Made by a program: the position numbers and the translations under genes
DNA from: Lachnoclostridium phytofermentans
GTDB lineage: Bacteria; Bacillota; Clostridia; Lachnospirales; Lachnospiraceae
NCBI RefSeq assembly: GCF_000733755.1
Contig: NZ_JPOF01000006.1
Coordinates: forward strand, 1 to 64,000
Direction of reading: 5' to 3'
Length of the DNA stretch: 64,000 nucleotides
In this document: piece after piece, positions 63,914-64,000 of the stretch
Position numbering within the stretch: the stretch's first letter is position 1
Layout of the letters: each line of letters opens with the position of its first letter
The notes under the pieces: generated by a model
Seen by the model: only the letters and a program-made list of their open reading frames with translations
Told to the model about the DNA's origin: nothing
The model's database searches: none

Positions 63914-64000
63914 AGGATAATAATGTACATTAAAAAAAATACATTAAAAAGATGTGGCTGTTATAAATTAATTGTACATATATTACAATATATACTTGTT

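Overview
The window is chromosomal DNA from a low-GC, spore-forming Gram-positive anaerobe of the Clostridia, most probably a Lachnospiraceae member close to Lachnoclostridium (Clostridium) phytofermentans. Evidence: AT-rich intergenic DNA, strong GGAGG ribosome-binding sites with frequent TTG/GTG starts, sporulation genes (gpr, spoIIP, sigK, a SpoIID-like protein), a CIRCE element ahead of hrcA, and the conserved Firmicutes order rpsT-gpr-spoIIP-lepA-hemW-hrcA-grpE-dnaK-dnaJ-prmA-rsmE-mtaB. The species name is an inference; no rRNA or tRNA gene was seen in the window.

Layout. 1-9.7 kb is mixed: the 3' end of an aspartokinase, an AraC regulator, a diaminopimelate-epimerase homologue in which both catalytic cysteines are serine, a serine hydrolase, a two-domain teichoic-acid-type polymerase/GT4 fusion followed by a polysaccharide pyruvyl transferase, an insertion-sequence remnant and a nucleotidyltransferase-domain protein. 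9.8-16 kb holds YqeY and three carbohydrate enzymes (lipoprotein GH3 hexosaminidase, type I pullulanase, a cytoplasmic clan GH-A/GH26-like enzyme). 16-24.2 kb holds a deoxynucleoside kinase, an acyl-CoA thioesterase, a DUF1801 protein, a double-HD protein, a Gfo/Idh/MocA oxidoreductase and a GntR-ABC operon of the YtrA type.

24.7-43.7 kb is the heat-shock/translation/sporulation core with cysteine desulfurase and ThiI inserted before mtaB; a degenerate HPr paralogue sits on the opposite strand. 43.8-50.9 kb matches the B. subtilis yrzL-yrrK-yrzB-yrrL-yrrM-yrrN/O cluster (ireB, ruvX, DUF1292, MltG-like, trmR, trhP) with a Fur-family regulator and RNase J inserted. 51-64 kb has sigK divergent from an M23 peptidase, DUF3793, pyrK-pyrD-pyrE, signal peptidase I, a SpoIID/LytB protein, queA, a NiaX-like vitamin transporter with a probable NiaR operator, and a LacI-family regulator flanked by two inverted pairs of one 9-bp motif.

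The coding part is largely housekeeping and I see no phage, CRISPR array or recognisable defence island. The less ordinary material is the Ser/Ser DapF homologue, the His-less HPr, and non-coding structure: a two-hairpin leader shared by hemW and rsmE, a dispersed small hairpin family, a repeat-rich dnaK-dnaJ spacer containing a promoter, TTCGAA sites in helical phase before the pullulanase gene, and the LacI-flanking motif pairs.
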